Of a DNA stretch of 64,000 bases, positions 23,653 to 36,162 are shown piece after piece. Below the pieces are notes generated by a model. It saw only the letters and a list, made by a program, of their open reading frames with translations. It searched no databases and was not told where the DNA came from. Source of the DNA: Vanilla planifolia (taxonomy: Eukaryota; Streptophyta; Magnoliopsida; Asparagales; Orchidaceae); the NCBI GenBank assembly GCA_023846275.1, contig JAIUJO010000534.1, positions 129,001 to 193,000 of the forward strand, read 5' to 3'. Both the position numbers and the translations under genes were made by a program. Numbering within the stretch: position 1 is the first letter of the stretch; each line of letters opens with the position of its first letter.

Positions 23653-23775
23653 CAAGAGTGTTTAATCGCATCAGCAATATAACACTCGATATCATTAAAA
23701 CTCAAAAGTTAAGCATGCTTAGAAAAGCATAGTATTATGATGGTTGACATCTTTTAAAGTCCTTTTGTTGCAAAT
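23653..23775 (+). pseudogene. 5S rRNA-derived head, type B
   Basis: ATCGCATCAGCAATATAACA (23664-23683), CTCGATATCATTAAAACTCA (23683-23702), AAAGTTAAGCATGCTTAGAA (23704-23723), AGTATTATGATGGTTGACATC and TGTTGCAAATTTTTTC. Box A is well preserved apart from TTAGAAA replacing TTGGGCG. Confidence 0.87.
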
Positions 23776-24956
23776 TTTTTCATGGCATTCCTTTTTCTAA
23801 TTAATGATAGTTAATTTTTGTATATTTTGATTTTAAGAAAAAATATTATAAAAGATAATTTACAAAGAAAATTTACCTAATTAATTTTTAAAAATAACTT
23901 TAAATTATTATAATTAATTTAATATAATAATGTATATGACACATTATATGACAACAAAAAATATTAACTTTAATTTTTTTTAATATTAAGAAAAAACATT
24001 TAATAGTTATAATAAATAAGAATTAATTTACCTCTGAAATGTTATATAGATGTCGTGTGTCAGATATTTTAATATAGAAATATTATGTTATAGAATATTA
24101 GAGATAAAAATAATATCATATTAATTATAAAAAAATTTTAAACATTTGTATTGTTCTAATATAATAATAAATTTCAAATATTTTGTTATTATTAAATATT
24201 ACATGTAATTAACATATTATAAGTTTAATTATCTAGATTTAACTTTTACTTAATTTATTTTTTTAACTTTTTTCTTTATATTAATGTTTCTAATATTCTC
24301 TTACTTCTTCAATATCTTATTATAATCTGTTTTTTGCCTCTATATTGCATATTTTCATTTATTTTTTTTATCTCTTTCTCTCTCTATTTTAATTTTCTAT
24401 TTTTTTATTTCACTCTTTTAAAATTTGTTATTTAGTTTTTTTTAATTGTTTCTATATTATCCCGTTTCTTTTATTCTTTGTTAATTCATCTTTATCTCTT
24501 TATATTATTATTTTATTTTCTAGTTTTCTCTCATCAAACTATGACTTTACTCTCTTATTGGATTGTTATCTCTATCTCTATTATCAATTTTTTAGCTTTT
24601 TAATTATAAATATTTAAGAGAAAATTGTGGTGCTCAATCTAATATATAATATTTATGACAAATATTTATTTCGTTATTTATATTTTTTAAATAGTTTAAT
24701 TTTTTTATTTATAAGAATGATAATAAATTTGAAAAAATTCCTATGATATAATATCTAAGTGATGAAAAATAAAAGTTTATTTAATTTTTTTATTAATAAG
24801 AAAAAATATTATTATTATAATATTTTATAACAAATATGATAAGCTTACGAAAAAATTTTCAAGCATAATTACTTGTTAATTTTAAAAAAATTATAAATTG
24901 TTCATTATTTTTAAAACAACAATTACTAACTACAATTTTTTCTTTTGCATGCATTT

Positions 24957-25070
24957 TCGACCACACCAACATTATAACACGAGATCTCATTAAAAGTCCC
25001 AAGTTTAGTATGATTGTGCTGGAGTATTAATTGTTTGGGTCACCTCTTGAGAATTCATATTGTTGCACAT
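24957..25070 (+). pseudogene. 5S rRNA-derived head, type C
   Basis: TCGACCACACCAACATTATA (24957-24976), ACACGAGATCTCATTAAAAG, TCCCAAGTTTAGTATGATTG, GGAGTATTAATTGTTTGGGT (25021-25040), CACCTCTTGAGAATTC and TTGTTGCACATA. T run at 25072-25077. Box A carries TTTAGTATGATTG in place of TTAAGCGTGCTTG. Confidence 0.87.
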
Positions 25071-25359
25071 ATTTTTTCATAATATTTTTTTCTCATAAAA
25101 AAAGTAATTTTCATAAGATGATTGAAGTGAGGCTCACCAAAAGGGCAGTGAATTCTTATGAATAAAATATTCATTTATTATAAATATTTTAATATAGAAT
25201 TTATAGTAATTTTTAATAATGTTTAACAAATATATAAAAGTGAAGTTATATAAATTTAATTTTGTTTTAATAATATAATAAGTTTTATGGAATTTGTGTA
25301 ATTGAAAAAATAAAAACTAATTAAAAATGTACAAAATTAATTTTTAAGTTATTCTGCAT

Positions 25360-26125
25360 ATAAAATAAGCGTATATCCACTCCAAAAAAAGACATACACA
25401 ATGCAATATAAGCTTTTTAGAAAAGGTCGGGTAGGCTAAACCCACAAAAGAAAGTGATAAATGGACAAATTACTATAGTGGTGTTCTAATAAAATAAATG
25501 AGAATGGTTACTATAGCCTTACACCGTAATAAAATGGACAAAAAAAAAAAAGAAAAACATTCAGTAAACTAAAATCGAAATCAATACAATAAAATTGTAT
25601 GGTTGAAGAAATCATTAAAGAGAAATAAGTATCTCAATTAAATGAATTAATGAATAAAGAAAATTGATCACTTGGGTAATTTGAAAAGAAAAGAATTGAA
25701 GGGGTTTGATGAGTGAATGGCATAGCAACATATGAAAATGACAACAAAAACAAGCTGCAAACATCTTAAATATTTATTCTTTGGATTACATAAAAATATT
25801 TTCTTATTTTTATACAAGAATCTGCTGTTTATTTTAATTTTTAACAACTAGAAGTAGTTACCGAACACCTCATTTAGTAGTGATATTTTTTGATGCTTTA
25901 AAAATACTTTAATTGGGAAATAAAAAAGAAAAAACTCTCCAACAACTCGAAGAAAATTCTAAAGTAGCTATGAAGTAGTAGTCCTTCCATGGGAATGCTA
26001 CGAGACCGTTCGATTGCGATAACCGTGTGAACAGATGGATTTGATCGAATCTGCACTTTCACAAATATGAAATTGCTCTATTTCATTATATAAGAATCGC
26101 GATCTGATGGCAACCTTTAATTATC
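25360..26125 (+). repeat. C-D module, copy 4 (blocks a-c, 3' end lost)
   Basis: Contains GGTAGGCTAAACCCACAAAA, the duplicated ACTATAG pair, block b (CAATACAATAAAATTGTATG; CACTTGGGTAATTTGAAAAG) and block c (AACTCTCCAACAACTCG; GACCGTTCGATTGCGATAAC; AAGAATCGCGATCTGATGGC). It stops near 26125 after CGAGCAGAAGAAATAC. Blocks d-e, the D-type tract and the D head are deleted. Confidence 0.75.
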
Positions 26126-27521
26126 GAGCAGAAGAAATACAAATCGTTATTGTAATGAATACCACCATTGTAATGAATCTTTAAAAAAACTTCATAAAAT
26201 TATTATCAATTTTATTTAATTATAAATATAGTACATGATATAATATAAAAAATAACAACTTTATTTTATTTAAATATTTAGCAAAATAACTTATATCTAT
26301 TTTAATAAATTAGAATTAATTATATTTATATTAGTATACATATATTGTGCAATAAATTTTTTAAATATATAAATATTTCATTAGAGAAATTTAAAGATAA
26401 AAAATAATATAAAATTAATAATCAAAATAGTTTTTGAATATTTATAAGATATTATAATAATAATAAAAAAAAGTTTATTTTTTATATTTTTATTATTATT
26501 AAATACTGTATAACATTAAATTATTATATTTTATATATATTATAAGTTTGATTATTGAGGGTTAACTTTTATTTAATTAATTTACTTATGTTTTTCTGTT
26601 TATCTTAATGTCAATCATATTTTATCACTTTTTTCTCTACTTTAATGTTAATCTTTTTTATCTCTTCATTTTCTATCTTTTAATATTTTTTCACTTCTCT
26701 CTCTGTTATATTCTTTTTTAAAATTTTTATTTCTCTCTTTTTTACTTTTTTATTTTTTTCTTTTCATCTCTTCTGTGTTCTCTTTTTTCTTTTCTCCTTC
26801 ATTAAATTAATAGTTCAAAATATTCTTTAAATTTCTATGATATTCTAATATAATGAAAAAACATTAGTACTTTTATATTTAAAAATTAATGAAAATTGCA
26901 TGTTATTAACTTTTTATATTTAATAAATATTATAAGTTTAATTGTTAAAATTTAACTTTTATTAATTTTTTTTATTATTTTCTCAATATCTTAATAACTA
27001 ACATATTCTATCATTTACTTCTCTCTCTTATTATTATTTTCTAATTTGTCTCCTAATTTTTTATTTTCTTATATTCTTCTTGGCTTCTTTCTCTCTCTCT
27101 TTTATTTTTTTTTACTTTCTAATTTTTCTCTCCCTTTTATCTTTTTATTTATTGTCCCTATCTCTTTTACATTCTCTCGTTTTTTTTCTTTTTAATAAAT
27201 TATCTTTTATCTTTCTCTATTACTATTTTTCTCTTTATCTTACACTTATAAATTTATGATTTTTTTTCTTTTAAAATATTTATCTCTACTTGCATTGTCT
27301 CTTTCTATTTTTTATATTTTTAATATAATTAGATTTATTATTTATAAAAATGATAACATAACAAAAGAAAGAAACATATGTATTAATATCTGTGTTATAA
27401 AAAGTAACAATTTATGTAACATTTTATGCATTTTATAAAAATAAAATATTATTAATTGACTATATCACAATTCAATATTTTCAAGACAATAATCACACAA
27501 TTATGGTTATTTGTCATTTTT

Positions 27522-27605
27522 GTTCATATTCGACTGCAATGTTAACTATACCTGGTTGATAACAATTTTTAGATGGGTGTCCACTTGAAAGTGTTGTTAC
27601 ATATT
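27522..27605 (+). pseudogene. 5S rRNA-derived head, type A, internally deleted
   Basis: TTCATATTCGACTGCAATGT (27522-27541) runs straight into TAACTATACCTGGTTGATAA, so ~35 bases from the CACCAG region to the GTTAAG region are gone. The 3' half is normal type A: AGATGGGTGTCCACTTGAAA (27571-27590), GTGTTGTTAC. Confidence 0.72.
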
Positions 27606-28837
27606 ATTTTTTTCATAGTGTCATTTTTTCTAATGGATAAAAATTTATTTTAATAACATGTGAATTTTAAAAATTTAAATTATTATAAATTATATTAATA
27701 AATTCTATTTTTGTATGTAATTATTAATAAATTTTTTTAATATTTCTATCAATTTCATATAATCAATAAATAAGAAAAAAATATGATTTAATAAATTATA
27801 AAATTTAATAATATTTTGATAATGAGAAAAATGTTTACTAAAATAAAAATTAATACGAATTAACTTACTGATATAATAATATATACATGTTATGTACAAA
27901 TCTTTTTAAATATAGTAATATTAAATTATTAAATATTGGAAATCTTTGCTAAAATCATTAGTATTAAATATTATTCATTTTTAGTAGCTCTATTATATAA
28001 AATAAAGGTAATATATTAGAAAAATTATTAAATTTGTTATTTATTTCATTTTTTAATTTCAAGTGTAAAAAATAAATATTAGGTTAATAGTCAAAATAAT
28101 TTTTAAATATTTGTAAGATTTCGAAATAATAATTAATGTAAAGTACTTTTTATTTTTTTTGGTTATTAAATATTATATATGATTAACTTTTAATATTTAA
28201 TAAATTTTATAACTTAATTATTAATGTTTTACCTTTATTTAATTTTTTCTATCAATTTTTTCTGTTTATCTCAATGTGTGTCAAATTTTCACACTTTCTT
28301 CTCCCTCTTTTTATCATTCTCTTTTTTCTCTCTTCATTCTTTATATTTCATTTTTCTTGGAAGCCCTCTCTTTATTATAGATCTAATTTTCATATTCCCT
28401 TTATTTTACTTTTTTATTTATTATATTTATCTCTTTTATGTTTCTTTTTCACTTTTTTATTCATTAAATCATCTCTCATCTTTTTCGGTTATTATTTTCC
28501 TATCTATTTTTATCTTACTAATCTATAGCTTTCTCTTTCATATAAATAGTTATCTCCATCTCTATTATCTCATTTTTATTATATAATTTGAATTTTTATT
28601 TAAAGAATGATATGATAATGATATAAATTCATATGTATTAATGTTAATATTATAAGAAATATATGTTAAGCAATTATTTATTTATTTTATATAAAAAAAT
28701 CTTGATATCATAATATTTTATGGCTTATATTGATGCATAAAGTTTACTTAAAAGTGTATATGCTTGATAATTTAAGAAATTTTAGAGATGATTAATTACA
28801 ATAAAAAAATTATGGCACCTCGATTCTTTGTCTTTTG

Positions 28838-28960
28838 CATGAATGTCTAACGACATCAGTATAATAATAAACGATATCATTAGAACTCAAAAGTTAAGCA
28901 TGCTTAGAAAGAAAATTATTAAGATGGTTGACCCCTTTTGAGCTTCCTTTTTTGCAAATT
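28838..28960 (+). pseudogene. 5S rRNA-derived head, type B
   Basis: TCTAACGACATCAGTATAAT (28845-28864), AACGATATCATTAGAACTCA (28869-28888), AAAGTTAAGCATGCTTAGAA (28889-28908), AAGATGGTTGACCCCTTTTG (28921-28940) and TTTTTTGCAAATTTTTTC. Box A and GGTTGACC are both recognisable. Confidence 0.86.
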
Positions 28961-29370
28961 TTTTCATGGCATTCTTTTGTCTAAGTATTGATAATTAATT
29001 TTATAATATTCTTATTTTAAGAAAAAAATATTATAAAATTTAATTTTTAATTAATTGTTTAGTAATTAGCTTTTTAAAAAACTTTAAAATATTATTATTA
29101 ATTTAATACAATAATAAATATGACAGATTGTATGATATATTTAAATATTGACTTTAATTTATTTTAAAATTAAGATAAATAACTTATTTTAGTCATAATA
29201 AGTTTGAATAAATTTATGTTTATAATGTTATATAGATGTGTGTCAAATATCTTAATATAGAATTTTTATGTTGTAGAATATTGGAGATAAAATAATATTT
29301 TATTAATTATCAAAAAATTTTAAACATTTGTAATATTCTAACATAATAATAAATCTCAAATATTTTTTAA

Positions 29371-29527
29371 TTACCAAACAACCCATTTAGTTATGATATT
29401 TTTTGGCGCCTTATAAATATTTCAATTGGGAAATAAAAAACTCTCCAACAACTCGAAATAACGGCAAAAGTAGCCGTTGCGCAGTAGCTGTTCGTTCGGA
29501 ACGCTCAAGACTGTTCGAATGCGAAAA
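29371..29527 (+). repeat. C-D module fragment (block c only)
   Basis: TTACCAAACAACCCATTTAG (about 29380-29399), GGGAAATAAAAAACTCTCCA, GCCGTTGCGCAGTAGCTGTT (29480-29499) and GACTGTTCGAATGCGAAAAA. It is joined on the left to post-B spacer and on the right, at about 29527, to pre-A spacer. CpG-rich against its surroundings. Confidence 0.75.
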
Positions 29528-29650
29528 ACATATATGTAATATTTTATGCATTTCTTACAAATAAAATATTATTATTTCAATATATTATAATTCAATATTT
29601 TAAAAACAATAATCACACAACTAAGAATATTTGTCTTATCTATTCATATA

Positions 29651-29755
29651 TAACCACCCATGTATTATAGTAATGGATCACATTAGTACTGTAATGTTAA
29701 GTTTGCTCAATTAAGAAAATTTTTTAGATAAGAATCCACATAAAAGTGTTATAAA
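29651..29755 (+). pseudogene. 5S rRNA-derived head, type A' (A subtype)
   Basis: TAACCACCCATGTATTATAG (29651-29670), AATGGATCACATTAGTACTG (29672-29691), AATGTTAAGTTTGCTCAATT (29693-29712), AATCCACATAAAAGTGTT. It shares TTTGCTCA-TTAAGAAAA and ATCCAC-TAAAAGTG with the head at 57918, which defines a subtype distinct from the other A heads. Confidence 0.78.
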
Positions 29756-30300
29756 AATTTTTTTTATAGCATTAGTTTTTCGAATTATTGATAATTTATT
29801 TTTATAACATGTTAATTTTAAAAATTTAAATATTTATAAATTACAATTCATAAATTCTATTTTTTATTTAATTTTTAATAAACACTTTCTAATATTTTTG
29901 TCATTTTCATTGAATAATAAATATACCATAAAATATGTTTTAATAAAAATAAATTTTATATAATGTAATGTTGAGAGAAGTACTTATTAAAAACATGATA
30001 AATAAGAATTAATTTATCGTTAGAATAATATATATTTATATTATGTACAAAACATTTTAAATATAGCAATATTAAATTATTAAGTATTGGAAATCTAAAA
30101 AAATATAATAAGGGTTAAATATTATTTTTTTAATACCTATACTACATCAAAAAAAAGTAATATATTACAATAATCATGATATTGGTTATTTAATTAATTT
30201 TTCAATTTCTAATGTTAAACAAATAATATTAAATTAATAATAAAATTTTTTTAAAACAATGATTACTCTCAACTAAGATTTTTTTTCTTTTGCATGAATG

Positions 30301-30415
30301 TGTTACCACATTAGCATTATAGCACTGGATCCTATTAAATTTCCATAGTTGAGCATGCATGGGCTAGTGTATTAATTAGATGGGTCACCTCTTTTGAATT
30401 ATAATAGTTGCACAT
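30301..30415 (+). pseudogene. 5S rRNA-derived head, type C
   Basis: TGTTACCACATTAGCATTAT (30301-30320), AGCACTGGATCCTATTAAAT (30321-30340), GTTGAGCATGCATGGGCTAG (30348-30367), ATTAGATGGGTCACCTC and GTTGCACATATTTTTTT. GCACTGGATCC is the closest match to 5S GCACCGGATCC in the window. Confidence 0.88.
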
Positions 30416-30679
30416 ATTTTTTTATAATAATTTTTTATTACAAAAGGTAATTTTAATAAGATGATTTATGTGAGGGTCACCAAAAGGATAATGAATTCCT
30501 TTGAATAAAATACTGAGTTATTATAAAATATTTTAATATAGCATTTATAGTAATTTTTATTAATGTTTAAAAAATATACAAAAACGAAGTTATATAAATT
30601 TAATTTTATTTTAAAAATATATTAAGTTTTATGAAAGCCATGTAATTAAAAAATAAAAAATTATTAAAAATATACAAAA

Positions 30680-31462
30680 TTGTAAGTTGTTTGGCTTATA
30701 AAACATGCATATATGCACTCCATGAAAAAGCAAGAAAAACACAACCCAATATAATCTTTTTAGAAAAAGTCCAATAAACTAAATCCTACCAACAAATAAA
30801 CAAATGAGATGGACTACTATAGTGTTTTAGCGAAATAAACGAGACTAGCTACTATAGCTCTACACTAAAATAAATTTGACAAAAAAACATTCAACGAACA
30901 AAAGTCGAAATCAATACAATCAAAATGCTATTCTTGTTGAAATTTTTAAAGAGACATAAGTATCTCAATTAAATGAATTAAAGAAAAAAGAGAATTAATC
31001 ACTTGAAAAAAAAGAATTTAAGGAGTTTGATGAGAGAATGATATTGCAGCGATTGGATGGATTTGATCAAATCTGTGATTTCACAAATATGAAATTGATA
31101 TCGTCCGTTAGATAAGAATCGCAATCTAACGACAACATTTAACTGTCGAGCAGAACAAATGCGGACCTTGCAATCGCAACGTAATGCGATTAGATGATTG
31201 AGAAAATTAATTGTTTAAATGGTAAGCAATGGCAGTGAATATAGGATTGCGAAAAGGCTCCACTGGACGGTGCACATTAATCCAACAATTCTGCAATTAA
31301 CGGGTTCAACTAGTTCATTACTTTGGTCCCTCATCGCTCATTTGCTTCTCACATTTTAGATTACAGATTTTTTTTCAATGGAAGCAACAGTGCCTTGAAT
31401 TTTATTTGTTGTGGTTACCTTATTTTGGAGCCTAGTATCTTGATCATTCAGCGACCCGGTTG
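30680..31462 (+). repeat. C-D module, copy 5 (5' and middle)
   Basis: GGCTTATAAAACATGCATAT (30694-30713), the ACTATAG pair (30814-30863), block b text, then a jump near 31040 to the middle of block c (GCGATTGGATGGATTTGATC). It continues with GTCCGTTAGATAAGAATCGC (31102-31121) and CACATTAATCCAACAATTC, and stops at 31462 (GACCCGGTTGAAGTAATTGC then TTTTATAGAATAATTACC). Confidence 0.73.
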
Positions 31463-31852
31463 AAGTAATTGCTTTTATAGAATAATTACCTCTGACTTTT
31501 TTATCACCTTTTCAACCCATCATTTAATAATATTTAAAAATATCTCGTAATTTATAGTTTAATATTATTAGATTTTTTTGCAATATTTGTTTTTTAATTT
31601 ATAACAAAAGTGACATAATGGAAGCAAATTTCTTCCTTTAATGTTCAATATTTTGTAAATAATAGTTTATATAATTTTTTATTTATTTTTTAAAACTAAA
31701 ATAATATTATTATAATATATTATGACACTTACAATAAGCATAAATTTTAATTATAATTATATATGCTTGATAATTTAAGGAATTTTAGAAATAGTTCATT
31801 ACCATCAAAAAAATAATCACATAATTATTGTATTTTGTCTTTTATAAATATG

Positions 31853-31965
31853 TTCAATTGCACCAGCCTTTTACCATTGGATCTTGTTAAATCTCCAAAG
31901 TTAAGCATGCTTCGTGATAGTAGCATTATGATTCGTGGCCTCACTAAATGTCCAGTGTTGCATAT
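31853..31965 (+). pseudogene. 5S rRNA-derived head, type D
   Basis: TTCAATTGCACCAGCCTTTT (31853-31872), CATTGGATCTTGTTAAATCT (31875-31894), CAAAGTTAAGCATGCTTCGT (31896-31915), ATGATTCGTGGCCTCACTAA (31928-31947) and TCCAGTGTTGCATA. Box A is well kept. Confidence 0.86.
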
Positions 31966-33378
31966 ATTTTCGTAGCATTTCTTTTGTTAGTTATCTACAT
32001 TTCCATAACATTATAATGTTAAAAAATTATTTGAAATGGTAGTTCATGATTACCAATATAGTAATAAATTTTTAAAAATAACTTCATAAGAGTATTATAA
32101 ATATGACACATGATATAATATAATAAAATAATAACTTTAATTAGTTAAATATTGAGCAAAAATTCTTATTTTAATTATAAGAAATTTTAATTAATTTATA
32201 TTTATAATAATATTTATATGTTGTGTATTAAAATTTTTAAATATATAAATATTATATTAATAAAAATTATAGATAAAAAATAAAATAAAATTAACAATCA
32301 AAATAGATTTTAATAATTTATAATGTTTTACAATAATAATAAAAAACTATTTTTTATATCATTATTATTATTAAATATTATGTAAGATTAAATTACTATT
32401 TTTTATAAATTTTATGAGTTAGCTTTTTAAGATTTAACTTTTATTAAATTATTTTATTTATATTTTTCTTTATCTTAATTTCAATCGTATTCTATCACTA
32501 TTTTTGCTACCTTATTATTAATCTTTTTTCTCTTCATTCTTTATCTCCTAATATTTTTCTTCACTAGTTTTTCTCACCTCTATCATTTTTAATTTCTTAT
32601 TTCTCTTTTTTTTACTTTTTTTTTCTTTATCTCCTCTATGTTTAATCTTTTTATCCATTATTAAATTAATAATCGAAAATATTCTTTAAATATTATCAAT
32701 ATTCAAATATGATGATAAACCTCAATAGTTTTTATATTTTTAAATTAATTAATATTATATTTCAATAATTTTTTACATTTAAAAAATATTATAAGTTTAA
32801 TTATTAAAATTTAGTTTTTATTAAATTATTTTTTTCATTATTTTTTCTTTATCTTAATGCATAACAATTTGTATCATTTACTTCTATTTCTTATTATCAA
32901 TCTCTAATTTGTCTCTATGTTTTTTATTTTCTTATATTTTTCTTGGCTTCTTTTTCTCTCTCTACTATTCGTTTTTACTTTCTCTTTTCTCCCATTTTTT
33001 TTTATTTATTGTCCATATCCCTTTTGTGTTATCTTGTTTCATTTTATCTTCAATTAATCATCTTTCATCTCTTTCTATTGTTTTTTTCTCTTTATCTTAC
33101 ATTTATGAATGTACTATTTTTTTCCTTTAAAATTTTTATCTCTGTTTCTATTATCACTTTCTATTATTTATAATTTTGTATAATTATATATTTTATGTAT
33201 AAAGATGATAACATAATAAGAGAAAAAAATCATATGTATTAGTATTTATTTAATAAAAAATAACAGTTTATGTAATATTTTATGCATTCTATGTAAAAAA
33301 TATTATAACTTGAATATATTACAGTTAATTATTTTTAATACAAGAATCACATAATTATGATTATTTGTCATTTTAATT

Positions 33379-33497
33379 GATATACGAGCACACCAGTTTA
33401 TATAGCACTAAATTTTATTAGAACTACATCGTTAAGTTTGCTTGGCTAAGACTAATTTTTAGATAGGTGTCCACTTGAAAAGTGTTGCTACACATAT
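33379..33497 (+). pseudogene. 5S rRNA-derived head, type A
   Basis: GATATACGAGCACACCAGTT (33379-33398), TATTAGAACTACATCGTTAA (33416-33435), GTTTGCTTGGCTAAGACTAA (33436-33455), AGATAGGTGTCCACTTGAAA (33461-33480), GTGTTGCTACACATA. GAACTACATCGTTAAG makes it one of the better type A copies. Confidence 0.84.
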
Positions 33498-34572
33498 TTT
33501 TTCATATTGTTATTTTTTCAAATGAATGATATTTTTGTAAAAACATGTTAATTTTAAAAATTAAAATGATTATAAATTTAGTTAATAATTTCTATTTTTG
33601 TATTTAACTATTTATAACAAATTTTTATTATTTTTGTCCATTTCTTGAAATAATAAATATGACAAAAAATATGATATAATTAAAAATGAATTTTAATAAT
33701 ATTTTAATATGATGAAAAAATTTTATTAAAAATTTAATAAATAGGAATTAATTTATGTTTATAATAATATATATATTTTGTGTGCAAAAGTTTTTAAATA
33801 TATTAATATTAAATTATTAAAAACTAGAAATCTAAACTATAATCATTAGTATTAAATATTATCTATTTTTAATACCTATATTATATCAAATAAAGTTAAT
33901 ATATATGAATAATTAATTATGAAAAAATAAATAATAAATTCAAAGGCAAAAATATACTTAAAATATTTGTAATATTTCGAAAAATAATTCATTTAAAATA
34001 GTTTTTATATTTTTTATTATTAAATATTATATATTATTATCTTTAAATATTTAATTAATATTATAATTTTAATTACAATTGTTTAATATTTATTTAATTT
34101 TTTTCATCAATTTTTTTTAACTCAATGTCTTTCAAATTCTCTCACTTTTGATCATTTCTCTTTTTTGTCTCATCATTCTTTACCTCTTTATGTATTTAGA
34201 CTCTCGCTTTACTATACATCTCCTTTTTCTCATTCTCCATATTTTACTTTTTATTTATTATCTTTGTCTCTTTTATGTTATGTTTTTTTCTTTGTAAAAT
34301 AATCTCTCATTTCTCTCTATTATTATTTTTCTATCTATTTTTTATCTAATTAATCTTTATATTGTTAATCATATTAATGTTAATATTATCAAAATATTTA
34401 TTATGTAATTATTTATTTATTTTGTATACAAATAATATTAATATCATAATATTTTATGACTTATATAAAAGCATAATGTTTATTTAAAAGTGTACATGCT
34501 TGATAATTTAGAAAATTTTAGAAATGGTTCATTACCTTAAAAAAATTGAAGCACTTCAATTCTTTGATTTTT

Positions 34573-34664
34573 ACATGAATGTCTATTCACATCAGCATCA
34601 TAACACTCGATATCATTAGTATTATGATGGTTCATCTCCTTTCAACTCCCTTTGTTGCACATTT
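34573..34664 (+). pseudogene. 5S rRNA-derived head, type B, internally deleted
   Basis: ACATCAGCATCATAACACTC (34589-34608), GATATCATTAGTATTATGAT (34609-34628), GGTTCATCTCC and TTTGTTGCACATTTTTTC. The stretch from GAACTC through box A to CATAGT is missing. The deletion joins two short repeats, ATTAG and TAGTATTA. Confidence 0.8.
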
Positions 34665-35845
34665 TTTCATGGCATTCCTTTTTCTAATTATAGACAATTA
34701 ATTTTTATAATATTATGATTTTAAGAAAAAATTATTATAAAAGATAATTTATTATGATAATTTTCATAGTTTTTTTTCAAAATAACTTTAAAATATTGTT
34801 ATTAATTGAATAAAATAACAAATATGACACATATATGATTTAGTAAAAGATTAAGTTTAATTTATTTTAAAATTAAGAAAAAAAACTTATATTACTTATA
34901 ATAAATTAGAATTAATTTATGTTTATAATGTTTTATAGATGGTGTGAGTCGAATATTTCAATATAAAAATATTATATTATAGAATATTAGTAATAAAAAT
35001 AATATTTTATTCTTTATTTAAAAAATTTAAACATTTGTAATATTCTAATATAATAATAAATCTCAAATATTTTTTACGTTTTATTATTATTAAATGTTTG
35101 ATATATTTAATATATTTAATATATTATAAGTTTCATTATATAGATTTAACCTTTACTTAATTATTTTCTTAATTTTTTATCTCAATTTCTCTAATATTCC
35201 CATACTTTTTTCTCTCTTTTTATCAATCTCTTTTTCGTCTCTTTATTGCCTATCTCTTTTTTTTTAGTCTCTTTTTCTCTCAATTATAATTTTCTACTTT
35301 TTTATATCACCCTATTACATTTATTTATTTTTTTCATCTTATCTATCTTCTATCTTTTTTTCTCTTTATTAGATCATTTCTATCTCTCTATATTATTATT
35401 TTATTGTTTTAGTTTTTTTGTTACAAACTATGACTTTCACACAATTACAGAATAGTTATCTCCATTTTTATTATTTCTTTTTTAACTCATTAATTACAAA
35501 AATTTAAGAGACTATAATGTTATAGAATATAGTATTTATATTTTTGATAAATAGATATTTTAATGTTTATATTTATTAAGTAATTTAATTTTTATTATTT
35601 ATAAGAATGATATAAAAATTGAAAAAATTCTAATGATATAATATTTATATTATAAAAAATAACTTTTTTATTTAATTTTTTTTAATAAAATAAAATATTT
35701 ATATTATAATATAATATGACAAATATGATAAGCATAAGACAAATTTTTGAAGTACATTTACTTGTTAATTCAAAAACTTTTTTAAGTTGCTCATTATTTT
35801 TAAAACAATGATTTAGCAACTATGATTTTTTTCTTTTGCATGCAT

Positions 35846-35961
35846 GAGTGAGACCACTAGGATTGTTACACTAGATCCTTTTAAAACACCAAAGTTAAGC
35901 GTGCTTGGGCTAGAGTATTAAAGGGATGTGTCACCCCTTGGGAATTCAAATTGTTGCAAAT
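35846..35961 (+). pseudogene. 5S rRNA-derived head, type C, first of a tandem pair
   Basis: GAGACCACTAGGATTGTTAC (35850-35869), CTAGATCCTTTTAAAACACC (35871-35890), AAAGTTAAGCGTGCTTGGGC (35891-35910), TAGAGTATTAAAGGGATGTG and GTTGCAAATAC. Box A reads AGTTAAGCGTGCTTGGGC, an exact match to plant 5S box A as I remember it, the only such copy here. Confidence 0.9.
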
Positions 35962-36162
35962 ACTTTTTCATGATATTTTTTTTTCTCTTGAAAAAAAGAA
36001 AATTTAAAATAAAATATCTCCATAATACTATAACATGACATATATAATAAGCATAAGAAAAAGTTTTGAAGTTCTTTTAGTTGTTAATTTAAAAACTTTT
36101 AAAATTGTTAGTTATTTTTAAAACAATGATCACGTAACTACGATTTCTATCTTTTGCATGTA

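Larger units (their letters stand above)
21446..26800 (+). repeat. Higher-order repeat 4 (A-B-C-module, D head and E lost)
   Basis: A at 22221, B at 23653, C at 24957, module 25360-26125, then a jump at 26125-26200 into spacer that normally follows D, so the D head is gone. Pyrimidine tracts at 21620-21990, 22960-23310, 24260-24600 and 26580-26800. Ends with the same D-to-A fusion as HOR3. Confidence 0.82.
26801..32650 (+). repeat. Higher-order repeat 5 (A-B-A'-C-module-D, rearranged)
   Basis: A at 27522 (internally deleted), B at 28838, module scrap 29371-29527, a second A-like head A' at 29651, C at 30301, module 30680-31462, D at 31853. Pyrimidine tracts at 26980-27310, 28230-28580 and 32455-32650. 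The tract before D is deleted (31462 joins block d/e directly to pre-D spacer), as are those around A' and C. Several non-homologous joins make this the most scrambled HOR of the first half. Confidence 0.78.

Noticed and set aside
13613..32650. Centromeric satellite
   Set aside because: HOR structure is reminiscent, but monomer length (1.2-1.4 kb) is not typical and nothing in the sequence shows centromere function. Needs CENH3 data.
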